A stretch of 64,000 bases of DNA from Candidatus Thorarchaeota archaeon (GCA_020348985.1 CP070761.1:2891006-2955005), one strand, 5' to 3'; shown: positions 24,973 through 33,449, counted from the stretch's first letter. Translations and numbers: made by a program. The notes: generated by a model not told the origin, from the letters alone.

Positions 24973-25833
24973 TTACGCGTGCTCCTTGAGGTATTCGTTA
25001 CCTGCCATTTCTCTGAGATTGTCAATCACTGTGACTGGAACTGTGACACTTCCCATGGAGACTCCGATGTCATCGCCATGGAAGTCGGTGCCTCCCGATT
25101 CTATTAGCCCTAAGCCCGAAATGGCATCTCGTAGAACCGACATTGTGCCCACGACTGGTAGGATTGAGTACTCATAGTGAATCTCGACTCCAAGAAGCCC
25201 ATTGTCAAGGAGTTCAGCGAATAGGCCTCTCAAGTCGCTCACTTCGATAGTAAGAGGATGTGCAACCACTGGGACCGCTCCAACATCCCTCAGGACCTTC
25301 ACGGCTTCAACGGTATCCATTCGTTCCTTTCTTACATAAGCTGGCTTGCCCTTCAGAAGCCACTCCTCGAAGGCCTCATTGAAGTCCTTCGCAATTCCCT
25401 TCATGACTAGAAGTCGCGCCAGATGAGGTCTCCCTGGGCTAGTCACTCCTTTGAGGGCTTGATTTACATCATCGTCAGTAATGTCAAAGCCAAGCTTGCG
25501 TAGTCTCTCTATCATCTTCGGAAATCTAGTCTTTCTGGCCTTTTCCAGCTCTAGCAGTCTCTTCCTAAACCTCGGTGCGTCATATGGGACAAAGTATCCG
25601 AGAATGTGTACCTCCTGATCATCATATTCTGTGCTTATCTCAATTCCCGGAACACGTATGACTTCGCTAGTTGGTTCTGCACTCATGAATTCATGAATGC
25701 CATCCACGGTATCATGATCAGTGAGAGCTATGCCCCCAAGGCCTATTTCGGCAGCTTTTGAAACAAGCTCGGCGGGAGACATGATGCCGTCAGAGTAGGA
25801 TGAGTGAACATGCAGATCAGCAAGGGCTTTCAC
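24973..25833 (-). CDS. PHP-domain phosphoesterase (RNase AM/YciV-like)
   Basis: A 286-residue PHP protein with a trinuclear metal site: DLHVHSSYSDG at residues 6-16, IALTDHDTVDG, the EIS glutamate in PGIEISTEY, VVAHPL, and GTDFHGDD at the C-terminus. These are the ordered motifs of the RNase AM/YciV group, which removes 5'-phosphate mononucleotides or cleaves short RNA and pAp. Its end touches the Mut7-C gene and its start overlaps the YkgJ-like gene by 17 bp, forming a three-gene unit of probable RNA metabolism (inference). Confidence 0.86.
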   Translation of the reverse strand: MKALADLHVHSSYSDGIMSPAELVSKAAEIGLGGIALTDHDTVDGIHEFMSAEPTSEVIRVPGIEISTEYDDQEVHILGYFVPYDAPRFRKRLLELEKARKTRFPKMIERLRKLGFDITDDDVNQALKGVTSPGRPHLARLLVMKGIAKDFNEAFEEWLLKGKPAYVRKERMDTVEAVKVLRDVGAVPVVAHPLTIEVSDLRGLFAELLDNGLLGVEIHYEYSILPVVGTMSVLRDAISGLGLIESGGTDFHGDDIGVSMGSVTVPVTVIDNLREMAGNEYLKEHA

Positions 25834-26233
25834 CGTTTCTCGCCTCCCTTACAAGAGTCTCAACCAGACTTCGTACCTTGTGGCAGACCTTTCTGATTTC
25901 ATCCCGAGATATGGTCGAGCGCGATGGGCAATCGGCATCAACGACACATTTGCGTTTCTTCATGTCGTAGACGATGGGATAGAACCTGCATCCGTCGGGC
26001 CGTGTCTCATAGATTCGACACGTCTGATTACTAGGGTCATAGAAGTAGCACAATCCGTCTACATTTCGGAGCTCACAGAAACCGTCCTCAGTTCGTTGCA
26101 GGAAATCCTCACGACTGTACCCTTCCACCTCTATTCGATCAATGTCCTTCCTGGTCAAGGTCATCTCTGTATCTGTGCAACATAACATGACAGAGCTACA
26201 GCTGCCATCATGATTACATTGGAAGGGTGCCAA
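25817..26233 (-). CDS. YkgJ-like cysteine-cluster protein
   Basis: A 138-residue protein of the YkgJ/CxxCxxCC type. Cysteines occur as an N-terminal cluster (Cys6, Cys12, Cys18, Cys19), then FCELR, GLCYFYD, TCRIYETRPDGC and CVVDADC. The family probably binds zinc or an Fe-S centre and may act with methyl- or redox-modified partners, but its function is unproven. Its 3' end overlaps the PHP gene by 17 bp, so the two are co-transcribed. Confidence 0.75.
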   Translation of the reverse strand: MAPFQCNHDGSCSSVMLCCTDTEMTLTRKDIDRIEVEGYSREDFLQRTEDGFCELRNVDGLCYFYDPSNQTCRIYETRPDGCRFYPIVYDMKKRKCVVDADCPSRSTISRDEIRKVCHKVRSLVETLVREARNGESPC

Positions 26234-26405
26234 AATGATGATTCTCCGTTTGCTGTTGAACTAGAGTCGAGTCCGTTTGTCTTGAGTGCTGAATATAGAG
26301 TGGTCAGATTGCGGTTTAGCGGGTCATCACGCTGATTGGACGTTCACCATCCCTGCTTATTCATCATCCCAATGGGGGGTGCGTTTCCAAGGCATAAGAA
26401 TGATG
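26234..26405. other. intergenic region with no recognised gene
   Basis: I see no convincing reading frame on either strand in this stretch. A TATA-like run on the minus strand (CTATATTC, near 26292) could serve the YkgJ-PHP-Mut7-C unit. Together with the uncertain gene that follows, this is the longest weakly annotated stretch of the window. Confidence 0.4.
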
Positions 26406-26720
26406 CTATCTTTCTTTTCTAGAAATGCGTCTGACCAAGGAGCCGCCATCAACTTTCTCAGTGGCTGTCTTGGCAAGGTTGCTTGGGTCGCGTCTGACTA
26501 GTGCTTTTCCTGTAATTCTCTGGTATGCGCTAGCCCGAACTGAGTATAGGTATTCCATAAGATCGGTGGGCTGCTGTACTGCCCCCATTCGTAATCGACT
26601 TCTCCAATTGAGTAAATGGATCATGCGCTCAATTATCTTCATTAGCTTTCTTTCCAACTCTGTCTTCTTCTTATCGAAGAAAAGGTTTTCCAAGAGGGAG
26701 TTTAGGAATCCTACAGCCAA
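26406..26720 (-). CDS. small hypothetical protein, uncertain
   Basis: A 104-residue frame from a TTG at 26720, with no ATG start. The amino-acid makeup is protein-like: a hydrophobic start (GFLNSLLENLFF), an amphipathic charged helix (KKTELERKLMKIIERMIHLL) and a basic tail ending RRISRKER. The opposite strand has an overlapping frame of 112 residues with poor composition, which I treat as the shadow. A shared AT-rich stretch at 26727-26737 could serve either this gene or ABCE1. No family is recognised. Coding is plausible rather than certain. Confidence 0.45.
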   Translation of the reverse strand: MAVGFLNSLLENLFFDKKKTELERKLMKIIERMIHLLNWRSRLRMGAVQQPTDLMEYLYSVRASAYQRITGKALVRRDPSNLAKTATEKVDGGSLVRRISRKER

Positions 26721-26726
26721 AGCGCT

Positions 26727-26737
26727 AAATACCCCTC
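26727..26737 (+). promoter_or_regulatory. TATA-like box upstream of ABCE1
   Basis: GCTAAATACCC is 44-54 bases before the GTG start at 26781. It would give a leader of about 20 bases. Read on the other strand the same site could serve the small hypothetical gene. Confidence 0.4.
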
Positions 26738-26780
26738 ACAGTGAAATTGGACAATCTCGCTAGAAGGTGTTGATCTAACA

Positions 26781-28601
26781 GTGCGAATCGCCATATTGGA
26801 CAAGGACCGATGCAGACCGAAAGACTGCTCCCATGAATGTCAGAGGTTCTGTCCAAGGGTCAGAACCGGTGATGAGACCGTCGTCTTCTTTGACGGTCCG
26901 GACAAACCACCGACGATAGTAGAGGCACTGTGCTCAGGAGAGGCGATTTGCGTAAAGAAGTGTCCTTACCATGTCATAAGCATCGTCAATCTTCCTGAGG
27001 AATTGGAGAAGGACACGAGCCACCGATACAGTGTCAATGGATTCAAGCTCTTTAGATTGCCAATCCCCAAGGAAGGAAGAGTTATTGGTTTGATCGGCCC
27101 TAATGGTGTCGGGAAGACCACAGCTCTGAGAATTCTGGCAGGAGAACTGAAGCCCAACCTGGGTCGTATTGAGGATTCACCAGAGTGGGACGAAGTAATT
27201 CGTGAGTTTCGAGGGTCTGAGCTCCAGCCGTTCTTTGAGAAAATTCAGGCGGGGGACCTTGTCCCTGTTCACAAGCCACAGACGATAATAGATCTTCCAA
27301 AGGTGAAGGCACTTGCAGACAGGCCCATCAGCGAGCTCCTTGAGTCAGCCAATTCGTCTGGACGCCTGAGTGAGCTAAAGGAGGATATGGGGCTCGATGA
27401 GATATGGGATCGACAGGTACAGCATCTGAGTGGTGGTGAACTACAGAGAGTTGCGATCACAGCAGCTATCGTCAGGGACGGCGAAATCTACTTCTTTGAC
27501 GAGCCAACCGCCTACCTCGATGTCCGTGAAAGACTCCGTGTTGGAAGAGCAATTCGGAAGCTTTCCGAGATGGGCAAGACAGTGGTCGTTGTAGAGCATG
27601 ATCTGTCCATTCTTGATTATGTGTCAGACTTAGTGTGCATTCTCTATGGAGACCCCGGAGTCTATGGAATCGTCTCACATCCTCATGGCACTCGCGTTGG
27701 TGTGAATATCTTCCTAGACGGTTACATTCCAGACGAGAATATGCGATTTCGAGAAGCAAGCATTTCGTTTAAGGGAATCACTGGCGAGGATGAAGAATTC
27801 GTGGGTGCAGAGACCCTTCTGGAATACGGAGACATGAAGAAGAAGTTCGAAGACTTCACATTGGACGTCCGTGGTGGCAAGGTCTCCAAAGGACAGATAG
27901 TTGGTATACTTGGGCCTAACGGAATTGGTAAGACAACATTCGTCAAGATGCTGGCTGGACTTTTGGAGCCTGATGAAGGAGAAGCGCCAAAAGAAACCAA
28001 GGCTGGGTTTGAGCTTCGTGTCAGCTACAAACCGCAGTACATCACAGCAGACTATCCAGGTAGTGTAAGAATGTTCCTTCGTGAGGCTGGGGGCAAAACA
28101 ATTGATTCAGCAGATTTCCAGACGTCCGTCATCAGAAAGCTCGAGCTCGAGAATCTGATGGAACATCCAGTGCCAGAATTGAGCGGTGGAGAGCTGCAGA
28201 GAACTGCAATTGCTGGTTGCTTGGCTAGAGAGGCAGACATCTACCTCTTCGATGAACCATCGGCTTTCCTTGACGTTGAACAGAGACTCGCCAGTTCGAG
28301 AGCAATACGACGTTCTGTTCAGACTGGAATGAAGACGGCTTTCATAGTTGAACACTCAATTCTAATGGCAGACTACCTGAGTGACAGCATGGTGGTGTTT
28401 GGAGGAGTTCCCGGGAAGCGTGGCCAGGCATCAACAGTCACGACTTTGAAGACTGGGATGAATGCCTTTCTTAGGCAAATGAAGGTGACATTCCGAAGGG
28501 ATCCTCAAACGGGTCGGCCGAGAGTGAACAAGCAGGGATCTCAGTTAGACACTCAGCAAAAAGCAAGTGGCGACTACTACTATGTGGGCGCCGGCAAGTG
28601 A
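26781..28601 (+). CDS. abce1: ribosome recycling ATPase ABCE1/Rli1
   Basis: A 606-residue ABCE1 protein, which splits archaeal and eukaryotic 70S/80S ribosomes after termination. The N-terminal ferredoxin-like domain has eight cysteines in two CxxxxCxxxCxxxC-like sets, from RCRPKDCSHEC to ICVKKCPYH, holding two 4Fe-4S clusters. Two ATPase domains follow with Walker A GPNGVGKTTAL and GPNGIGKTTFV and signatures LSGGELQRVAI and LSGGELQRTAI. The hinge and HLH insert of the family are present between them. The start codon is GTG. This gene is universal in archaea and anchors the archaeal assignment. Confidence 0.97.
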   Translation: MRIAILDKDRCRPKDCSHECQRFCPRVRTGDETVVFFDGPDKPPTIVEALCSGEAICVKKCPYHVISIVNLPEELEKDTSHRYSVNGFKLFRLPIPKEGRVIGLIGPNGVGKTTALRILAGELKPNLGRIEDSPEWDEVIREFRGSELQPFFEKIQAGDLVPVHKPQTIIDLPKVKALADRPISELLESANSSGRLSELKEDMGLDEIWDRQVQHLSGGELQRVAITAAIVRDGEIYFFDEPTAYLDVRERLRVGRAIRKLSEMGKTVVVVEHDLSILDYVSDLVCILYGDPGVYGIVSHPHGTRVGVNIFLDGYIPDENMRFREASISFKGITGEDEEFVGAETLLEYGDMKKKFEDFTLDVRGGKVSKGQIVGILGPNGIGKTTFVKMLAGLLEPDEGEAPKETKAGFELRVSYKPQYITADYPGSVRMFLREAGGKTIDSADFQTSVIRKLELENLMEHPVPELSGGELQRTAIAGCLAREADIYLFDEPSAFLDVEQRLASSRAIRRSVQTGMKTAFIVEHSILMADYLSDSMVVFGGVPGKRGQASTVTTLKTGMNAFLRQMKVTFRRDPQTGRPRVNKQGSQLDTQQKASGDYYYVGAGK

Positions 28602-28609
28602 TTTCTTGC

Positions 28610-29440
28610 CTATTTCAGCGAGCGCGACCAGTACCTTTTCTTGCTTGCACTCTTTTCCTCATCCATTTCTGCAAGAATTCGAACTGCTTCATTGCCGCAG
28701 TCGATGACATCATCTTCTCCTTTTACTTCAAACTCGTTCTTCACTCTGTTGGCATAGACCGCGCAGACTGCACCGGACCTGAAGCCGTATATGTTTGCCA
28801 GCGTGAACAGGGTCGCAGCCTCCATTTCGAAGTTCGCAACATTTGCACGTTGCAGGTCGTCAATCAAAGATTCGCTCATTGATTGAGTATAGCCCCCAAA
28901 ACCCGGTCTAGATTGACCAAGATAGAATGAATCTGTGGAAGCAGTAACACCGAGATGATAGTTGAATCCAAGATTCTCAGCAGCCTCAACCATCGCCAAG
29001 ACTACCTCATAATGAGCAGAAGCTGGATACTCGGGGCGAACATACTGCTTGCTTGTACCCTCCAGCCGCACTCCGCCGGTAGAGATTATCAAATCGCCAA
29101 TCTCGATGTCAGGCTTCAGAGTTGCACATGACCCAATCCTAACAAAGGTTCGTACCCCTACATTGGCCAATTCCTCAATTGCGATGGCAGTTCCTGGCCC
29201 TCCAATACCTGTGGAGCAAGCAGAGACAGGAACGCCCTTGAATGTCCCCGTGTGAGTCACATACTGGCGATGAACCGCCACCTCGCGGAATTCATCCCAT
29301 CTGGAGCTCATCTTTGTCACTCGTTGAGGGTCTCCTGGCAGTAGAACGGAAGCTGCGACATCGCCTTCCTTCACTTCTATGTGATACTGCTTCCTGTCGG
29401 TGGTTACAGGTTTGTCTGCCGGTATAATGTCCCTACTCAT
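28610..29440 (-). CDS. udp: uridine phosphorylase-like nucleoside phosphorylase
   Basis: A 276-residue member of the PNP/UDP phosphorylase family, cleaving nucleosides with phosphate. Signatures: LLPGDPQRV near the N-terminus, the phosphate-binding STGIGGPGTAIAIEEL, RIGSCATLKPDIEIGDLIIST, and FEMEAATLFTLA, whose Glu binds the ribose. The GFGGYTQSMS loop and a TDSFY segment fit uridine phosphorylase better than adenosine- or guanosine-specific forms; purine use cannot be excluded. The gene is divergent from the FBP aldolase/phosphatase and convergent with abce1 with an 8-bp gap. Confidence 0.88.
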   Translation of the reverse strand: MSRDIIPADKPVTTDRKQYHIEVKEGDVAASVLLPGDPQRVTKMSSRWDEFREVAVHRQYVTHTGTFKGVPVSACSTGIGGPGTAIAIEELANVGVRTFVRIGSCATLKPDIEIGDLIISTGGVRLEGTSKQYVRPEYPASAHYEVVLAMVEAAENLGFNYHLGVTASTDSFYLGQSRPGFGGYTQSMSESLIDDLQRANVANFEMEAATLFTLANIYGFRSGAVCAVYANRVKNEFEVKGEDDVIDCGNEAVRILAEMDEEKSASKKRYWSRSLK

Positions 29441-29502
29441 TCAACTCACACACCTTTTTGCGAATGACATGCCGGGCTATTTCCGTTTCGGCCAAGCGTT
29501 AC

Positions 29503-29511
29503 TATTATATG
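29503..29511 (-). promoter_or_regulatory. TATA-like box upstream of the uridine phosphorylase
   Basis: On the minus strand the stretch reads CCATATAAT, about 65 bases before the ATG at 29440, so a leader of around 40 bases is expected. Confidence 0.4.
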
Positions 29512-29558
29512 GTTGTAGAATACTAACGATATCGCTGAGGACGCCACAGAACGAAACA

Positions 29559-29568
29559 CCTATATCAC
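29559..29568 (+). promoter_or_regulatory. TATA-like box upstream of the FBP aldolase/phosphatase
   Basis: CCTATATCAC at 29559-29568 precedes the ATG at 29643 by 75-84 bases. It leaves a leader of about 50 bases, which is long for this genome. Confidence 0.4.
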
Positions 29569-29642
29569 ACCCGTTTCGGGTTGCGCCCTCGGGGAAGGAA
29601 TCGGAGAAACCCGCACATAGACAAGAATGGAGCAAGACAACA

Positions 29643-30791
29643 ATGGTGGAGACCACTATCACTGCAATCAAGGCTGACATTGGCTCTCTGGCAGGCCACG
29701 TAGTTGTGCCTGATTTCATACTTGAGATAGCGAGGAAGTCCTTGAAAGAAGCGGTTGAAAAGAAGATAATCAATGACTTCTACGTGACCCACGCAGGTGA
29801 TGACCTCGAGCTTATTATGACCCATAGCAAAGGCGAAGACAACGAGGACGTTCACAAGCTTGCTTGGGACACTTTCATGAAGGGCACTGAAAAAGCACGA
29901 GAATTGAAGATCTACGCTGCAGGACAAGATATCCTTTCGGATACGTTCAGTGGCAACGTCAAAGGTATGGGTCCTGGATCTGCAGAAATGACAATCGAAG
30001 AGAGAAAGTCCGAGCCAATTGGCATATTCTGTGCAGATAAGACTGAGCCTGGTTGTTTCAATCTGCCGTTGTTCAGGATGTATGCAGATCCGTTCAACAC
30101 TGCAGGACTCATTATTGACCCGAATCTTCACGATGGTTTCAGATTCGTCGTTCAGGATATCAAGAAAGAAGTGCCCTGCTTCATAGAGATGAAGTGTCCA
30201 GAGGAGATGTATGACCTTCTCGCTCTTATCGGAAGCACTGGCACATACACCATCAGGAAGGTCTACCGAGCTGACGGCTTGATCACCGCAGCAGTTAGCA
30301 CAGATAAGCTCCACAAAATCGCAGGCAAGTACGTCGGAAAAGATGATCCAGTTGCGATAGTCCGGGCACATTCTGGACTTCCTGCAATGGGAGAAGTACT
30401 TGAAGCATTTTCTTTGCCGCACTTGGTCTCGGGCTGGATGCGTGGTTCTCACGCCGGGCCACTTATGCCGGTGGGACTCAAAGATTCTAGGTGCACAAGA
30501 TTCGATGGGCCTCCTCGAGTAATCGGTCTCGGTTTCCAGGTCAGCAATGGCAGGCTAATCGGTCCAATTGACATGTTCGAAGATGTTGCCTTCGACATCA
30601 GTCGACAAAGAGCAATGGAAATTGCTGATTATCTCAGAAGGCACGGGCCTTTCATGCCTCACAGGCTGCACGACATGGACATGGAATACACAACCCTGCC
30701 TGGTGTACTCACAAAGTGTGAAGCCCGGTTTGTCGAAGAAGAACCTTCCTCGGAAGGTAAAGCAAGAGACACATCAGAATCTGCGGAATAG
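29643..30791 (+). CDS. fbp: bifunctional fructose-1,6-bisphosphate aldolase/phosphatase
   Basis: A 382-residue FBP aldolase/phosphatase (class V), which joins triose phosphates and then dephosphorylates the product to fructose 6-phosphate, making gluconeogenesis one-way. The start MVETTITAIKADIGSLAGH carries the conserved Asp and His metal/substrate ligands; GDDLELIMTHSKGEDNEDVHKLAWDTF and GSHAGPLMPVGL are diagnostic. Length equals the family norm. The open frame reaches 29400, but the region before 29643 is not conserved and overlaps uridine phosphorylase. The enzyme is typical of archaea and deep thermophilic bacteria. With TPI encoded 3 kb away, it marks a gluconeogenic capacity. Confidence 0.93.
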   Translation: MVETTITAIKADIGSLAGHVVVPDFILEIARKSLKEAVEKKIINDFYVTHAGDDLELIMTHSKGEDNEDVHKLAWDTFMKGTEKARELKIYAAGQDILSDTFSGNVKGMGPGSAEMTIEERKSEPIGIFCADKTEPGCFNLPLFRMYADPFNTAGLIIDPNLHDGFRFVVQDIKKEVPCFIEMKCPEEMYDLLALIGSTGTYTIRKVYRADGLITAAVSTDKLHKIAGKYVGKDDPVAIVRAHSGLPAMGEVLEAFSLPHLVSGWMRGSHAGPLMPVGLKDSRCTRFDGPPRVIGLGFQVSNGRLIGPIDMFEDVAFDISRQRAMEIADYLRRHGPFMPHRLHDMDMEYTTLPGVLTKCEARFVEEEPSSEGKARDTSESAE

Positions 30792-30815
30792 CAGTGTCAA
30801 AATCTCGTAATAATG

Positions 30816-30843
30816 GCCCTGCTCGGAGAGCAACCGAGAGGGC
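30816..30843. terminator. hairpin between convergent genes
   Basis: GCCCT-g-CTCGG (30816-30826) pairs perfectly with CCGAGAGGGC (30834-30843) over 10 bp with one bulged G and a 7-base loop. It lies in the 114-bp gap where the fbp and parvulin genes end facing each other, the position of a bidirectional terminator or RNA-processing hairpin. There is no clear T-run on either side. Confidence 0.5.
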
Positions 30844-30905
30844 TACTCCACCCACCTCACTCTGTTTATGAATGCCGCGCCAGGAGCTAGCGCACATCTG
30901 ACCAA

Positions 30906-31205
30906 CTAACCAGTTCGCTTGATGACATGATATCCAAACTGTGTCTTTACAGGGTCCACTGTCATAGCACCGATATTGAGACCAAACACAGCTCTTTCGA
31001 ACTCCTTGACCATCTGTCCTCTTCCAAAATAGCCAAGGTCTCCACCCTTCTTGGCTGACGAGCAGGTGCTGAACTGTCGTGCCATTTCGTTGAAGTCGGC
31101 CCCTTCAGCGATTCTTCTAATAATCTCTTGTGCGAGGCTGTGTTTCTCGACCAAGATGTGACTGGCCCTTATTTTGCCAGCTTTTGCTTTCTTCTTCTTT
31201 GCCAT
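30906..31205 (-). CDS. parvulin-type peptidyl-prolyl isomerase
   Basis: A 99-residue single-domain parvulin: ASHILVEKHSLAQEII with the first catalytic His, the conserved STCSSAKKGGDLGYFGRGQMV and the final FGYHVIKR with the second His. Parvulins isomerise Xaa-Pro bonds. It has no signal peptide and starts with a basic MAKKKKAKAGK leader, as in cytosolic archaeal parvulins. The open frame extends to 31259 but the ATG at 31205 begins the recognisable domain. It converges with the fbp gene. Confidence 0.92.
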   Translation of the reverse strand: MAKKKKAKAGKIRASHILVEKHSLAQEIIRRIAEGADFNEMARQFSTCSSAKKGGDLGYFGRGQMVKEFERAVFGLNIGAMTVDPVKTQFGYHVIKRTG

Positions 31206-31372
31206 CGAGATCACCAAGACTTCGACACTTTGTTGTCTGAGGAGTAGTCTCATACTCACCCTTTCATAAACCCTCTCAAATGTGTCCGCCTACTCTTAAC
31301 CTTCCTGGGCGCACATAACAGAGAGTTTAATCGCAGAAACGAGATACTGGCAGTCACCCGAGGATGAACGCA

Positions 31373-32413
31373 ATGAAGGTTACGCTTTTTGAGGAGCACG
31401 GCGGTCCCGACGTACTTCAGTATACAGAGTATCCAAAACCCGAAGTCGGGCCTAAACAAGTTCTTGTAGAGATTAAGGCGGTGGCGTTGAATCATCTCGA
31501 TTTGTTTGTAAGAAGTGGGATTCCGGGGCTGAAGCTTCCACTGCCACATATACTTGGTAGCGATATCTCAGGAGTCATCGCGGAAGCTGGAGAAGATGTC
31601 CCTCAGCATCTCGAAGTCGGGCAGAAGGTCGTAATTGACCCTGGGATTTCGTGTAGGGTGTGTGAGTTTTGTGTTGCTGGTGAAGAGTCTCTGTGTCCAA
31701 CCTACGGGATTCTTGGCGAGCATTCCAAGGGTGGATATGCAGAGTATATCGCCATCGACTCGGATAGTGTGATATCGATTCCCGATACAGCAAACGTTGA
31801 TTTCATCCAGGCAGCGGCGGTCCCATTGACATTCATGACTGCTTGGCGGCTGATGGTAACAAAGGCAAGGGTACGACCTGGGGATGATGTGCTGATAATC
31901 GGCATAGGGGGCGGGGTGGCCGTGGCCGCACTCCAAATCGCAAAACTAGCTGGAGCGAGAACAATCGTCACAAGTTCTTCTGATGTGAAGCTGGAGAAGG
32001 CTCGTCAGCTGGGCGCCGATATCGGAATCAACCACAGCGATACGCCGGAGTACCATAGAGAAGTCTACTCGCTGACAGGTAAGAGGGGTGTTGACATTGT
32101 TGTCGACTCGGTAGGGGAGGCAACATGGAGCAAAAGTCTACGAAGTCTCAGAAAGGGCGGCCGGCTTGTTACGCCAGGTGCAACATCCGGACCTAATGCA
32201 GTCACGAACGTGAATCTCGTTTTCTGGAAACAACTCGAGATACTTGGATCAACAATGGGGAGTCGCTCAGAGCTAAGAGAAGTACTCAAGTTGGTATGGG
32301 ACTGCAAGTTACATCCTGTAGTTGACAGTGTCTATCCTCTCTCAAAAGCTAAAGAAGCCCATGAATTTCTCGAAAAGGGTGGTCAGTTCGGAAAACTGGT
32401 TCTAAGACCATGA
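31373..32413 (+). CDS. zinc-binding alcohol dehydrogenase/quinone oxidoreductase
   Basis: A 346-residue MDR protein. The structural zinc loop CRVCEFCVAGEESLC is complete, and the cofactor motif VLIIGIGGGVAVAALQIAKLAGA is close to the AxxGxxGxxA of quinone oxidoreductases. The first catalytic Cys is replaced: the position reads ALNHLDLFVRSG, as in QOR-like enzymes which lack the catalytic zinc. It may therefore reduce enoyl or quinone substrates; identity cannot be settled. A Shine-Dalgarno-like GAGGATGA (31360-31367) is 5 bases before ATG 31373; the ATG at 31364 sits inside that site, so 31373 is chosen. A TATA-like AGTTTAAT is at 31324-31331. Confidence 0.88.
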   Translation: MKVTLFEEHGGPDVLQYTEYPKPEVGPKQVLVEIKAVALNHLDLFVRSGIPGLKLPLPHILGSDISGVIAEAGEDVPQHLEVGQKVVIDPGISCRVCEFCVAGEESLCPTYGILGEHSKGGYAEYIAIDSDSVISIPDTANVDFIQAAAVPLTFMTAWRLMVTKARVRPGDDVLIIGIGGGVAVAALQIAKLAGARTIVTSSSDVKLEKARQLGADIGINHSDTPEYHREVYSLTGKRGVDIVVDSVGEATWSKSLRSLRKGGRLVTPGATSGPNAVTNVNLVFWKQLEILGSTMGSRSELREVLKLVWDCKLHPVVDSVYPLSKAKEAHEFLEKGGQFGKLVLRP

Positions 32414-32515
32414 AAATCTCTCTCAATTAGTACATTAGGGCCAATAATACCCAGAATACCATCCAGAAATGACACCGATTCATTAGGAGATTGGCTATCA
32501 TCTTTCTTGGTAAGA

Positions 32516-32746
32516 ATGAAAGTAGTCACGATATGCATTCCAGAATCCTACATAGAAGGACTTGACAGACTCATCGATCAAAGCAAGTACCCCAACCGTT
32601 CAGAGATTATCCGGATTGCAATTCGTGATCTCTTGGTGGATGAGCTCTGGGGGCAACGTAAGAAGGAAGATGATGTCCCATTGATTCTGCAGCTTGAGCG
32701 GCTGACAAACCCGCCGCATGCCACATTGGATATTGACACACACTAG
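32516..32746 (+). CDS. ribbon-helix-helix transcription regulator
   Basis: A 76-residue CopG/NikR-type RHH protein. The start MKVVTICIPESYIEGLDRL forms the DNA-contacting beta strand and first helix, and YPNRSEIIRIAIRDLL is the second helix with the conserved NRSE(I) turn. RHH dimers bind inverted repeats. The tail is charged and probably does not bind metal because no NikR His/Cys cluster is visible. The gene ends in a hairpin with a T-run. Target operon unknown; autoregulation is common in the family. Confidence 0.85.
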   Translation: MKVVTICIPESYIEGLDRLIDQSKYPNRSEIIRIAIRDLLVDELWGQRKKEDDVPLILQLERLTNPPHATLDIDTH

Positions 32747-32772
32747 TAGAGTGTGTGGGAGCTACGTTTTTT
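32737..32772 (+). terminator. hairpin and T-run after the RHH regulator
   Basis: CACACACT (32737-32744) and AGTGTGTG (32750-32757) form a perfect 8-bp stem with a 5-base loop that begins inside the last codons of the RHH gene. It is followed by GGAGCTACG and a run of six T at 32766-32771, the layout of an intrinsic-type terminator. A second possibility is an autoregulatory operator, since RHH proteins bind such repeats. Confidence 0.6.
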
Positions 32773-32864
32773 AGTTGTGATACCGAAACTCTTGTGGGAC
32801 TGTGTGCGGCGGATTCTACTCGTCGTGTTCCAGCCCTATTCAGCAGTGCCAGAGGTAGCAAGTA

Positions 32865-33449
32865 ATGTCATTAAGAAGACTGTTTGGTCGCAAGAAGAAG
32901 GACGAAGATGAAAAGAAAGAATCAACCGAAGTAAAACAGGCTGAAGTAGCACCTGCTGAACCGGAGGAAACAGTTTCAGAAGAGCCCATGGAAGCACCTG
33001 CAGGTCTTGTTGAAGAGGCCCCGACTGAAGAGATTACGACGCCTCCTGGGGCTGCTATACCTTATCATGATTCACTGAAGGATCGTCTGATGTTCTTTTT
33101 CAGCGGTGAGAGCGGCGCTGGTGTTGAGGCACCAGATGAGTTCATGATCGAATTCATGGCAATGGGAGAACGTTTCCACATTGTGAAGAGACCAATGGGT
33201 GGGGTGGAACTGGGGACGGGATCCATCAGTGATGAAGATGCCTTCGTCCGGGTCGGTCAAGAACTCATACAAGACTTGCTGTCGGCGGCATCCTTCGAGC
33301 AGTTCTCAGAAATCTTCATTCAATACTACAGAAACCCTGGTCCTGGGAAATTCATCAAGATAGAGCTCCGAAAAGCCATGTTCGACCTCAATAGAAGGGG
33401 ATATGCTCGAGTTCCCATCCTTAAGTTACTAACTGGTCAGGCGAGATAG
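32865..33449 (+). CDS. hypothetical protein with acidic linker
   Basis: A 194-residue protein in two parts. Residues 1-20 are strongly basic (SLRRLFGRKKKDEDEKK), residues 20-65 are rich in Glu, Pro and Ala (PAEPEETVSEEPMEAPAG) and probably disordered, and residues 70-194 are a compact domain (DEFMIEFMAMGERFHIVKRP, FEQFSEIFIQYYRNPGPGKFIKIEL). The end, LNRRGYARVPILKLL, is amphipathic. It could be membrane-attached through its basic start. I recognise no family; an SCP2-like lipid-binding fold is one guess. It lies just upstream of tpiA but has its own promoter region. Confidence 0.7.
   Translation: MSLRRLFGRKKKDEDEKKESTEVKQAEVAPAEPEETVSEEPMEAPAGLVEEAPTEEITTPPGAAIPYHDSLKDRLMFFFSGESGAGVEAPDEFMIEFMAMGERFHIVKRPMGGVELGTGSISDEDAFVRVGQELIQDLLSAASFEQFSEIFIQYYRNPGPGKFIKIELRKAMFDLNRRGYARVPILKLLTGQAR

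Noticed and set aside
26425-26763. A 112-residue plus-strand frame opposite the small hypothetical gene
   Set aside because: Composition is poor and it runs into the promoter of ABCE1; the minus frame is the better, though still weak, candidate.
29565-30452. A 295-residue minus-strand frame inside the FBP aldolase/phosphatase gene
   Set aside because: The opposite strand encodes a clearly conserved enzyme; the antisense product has no recognisable features.
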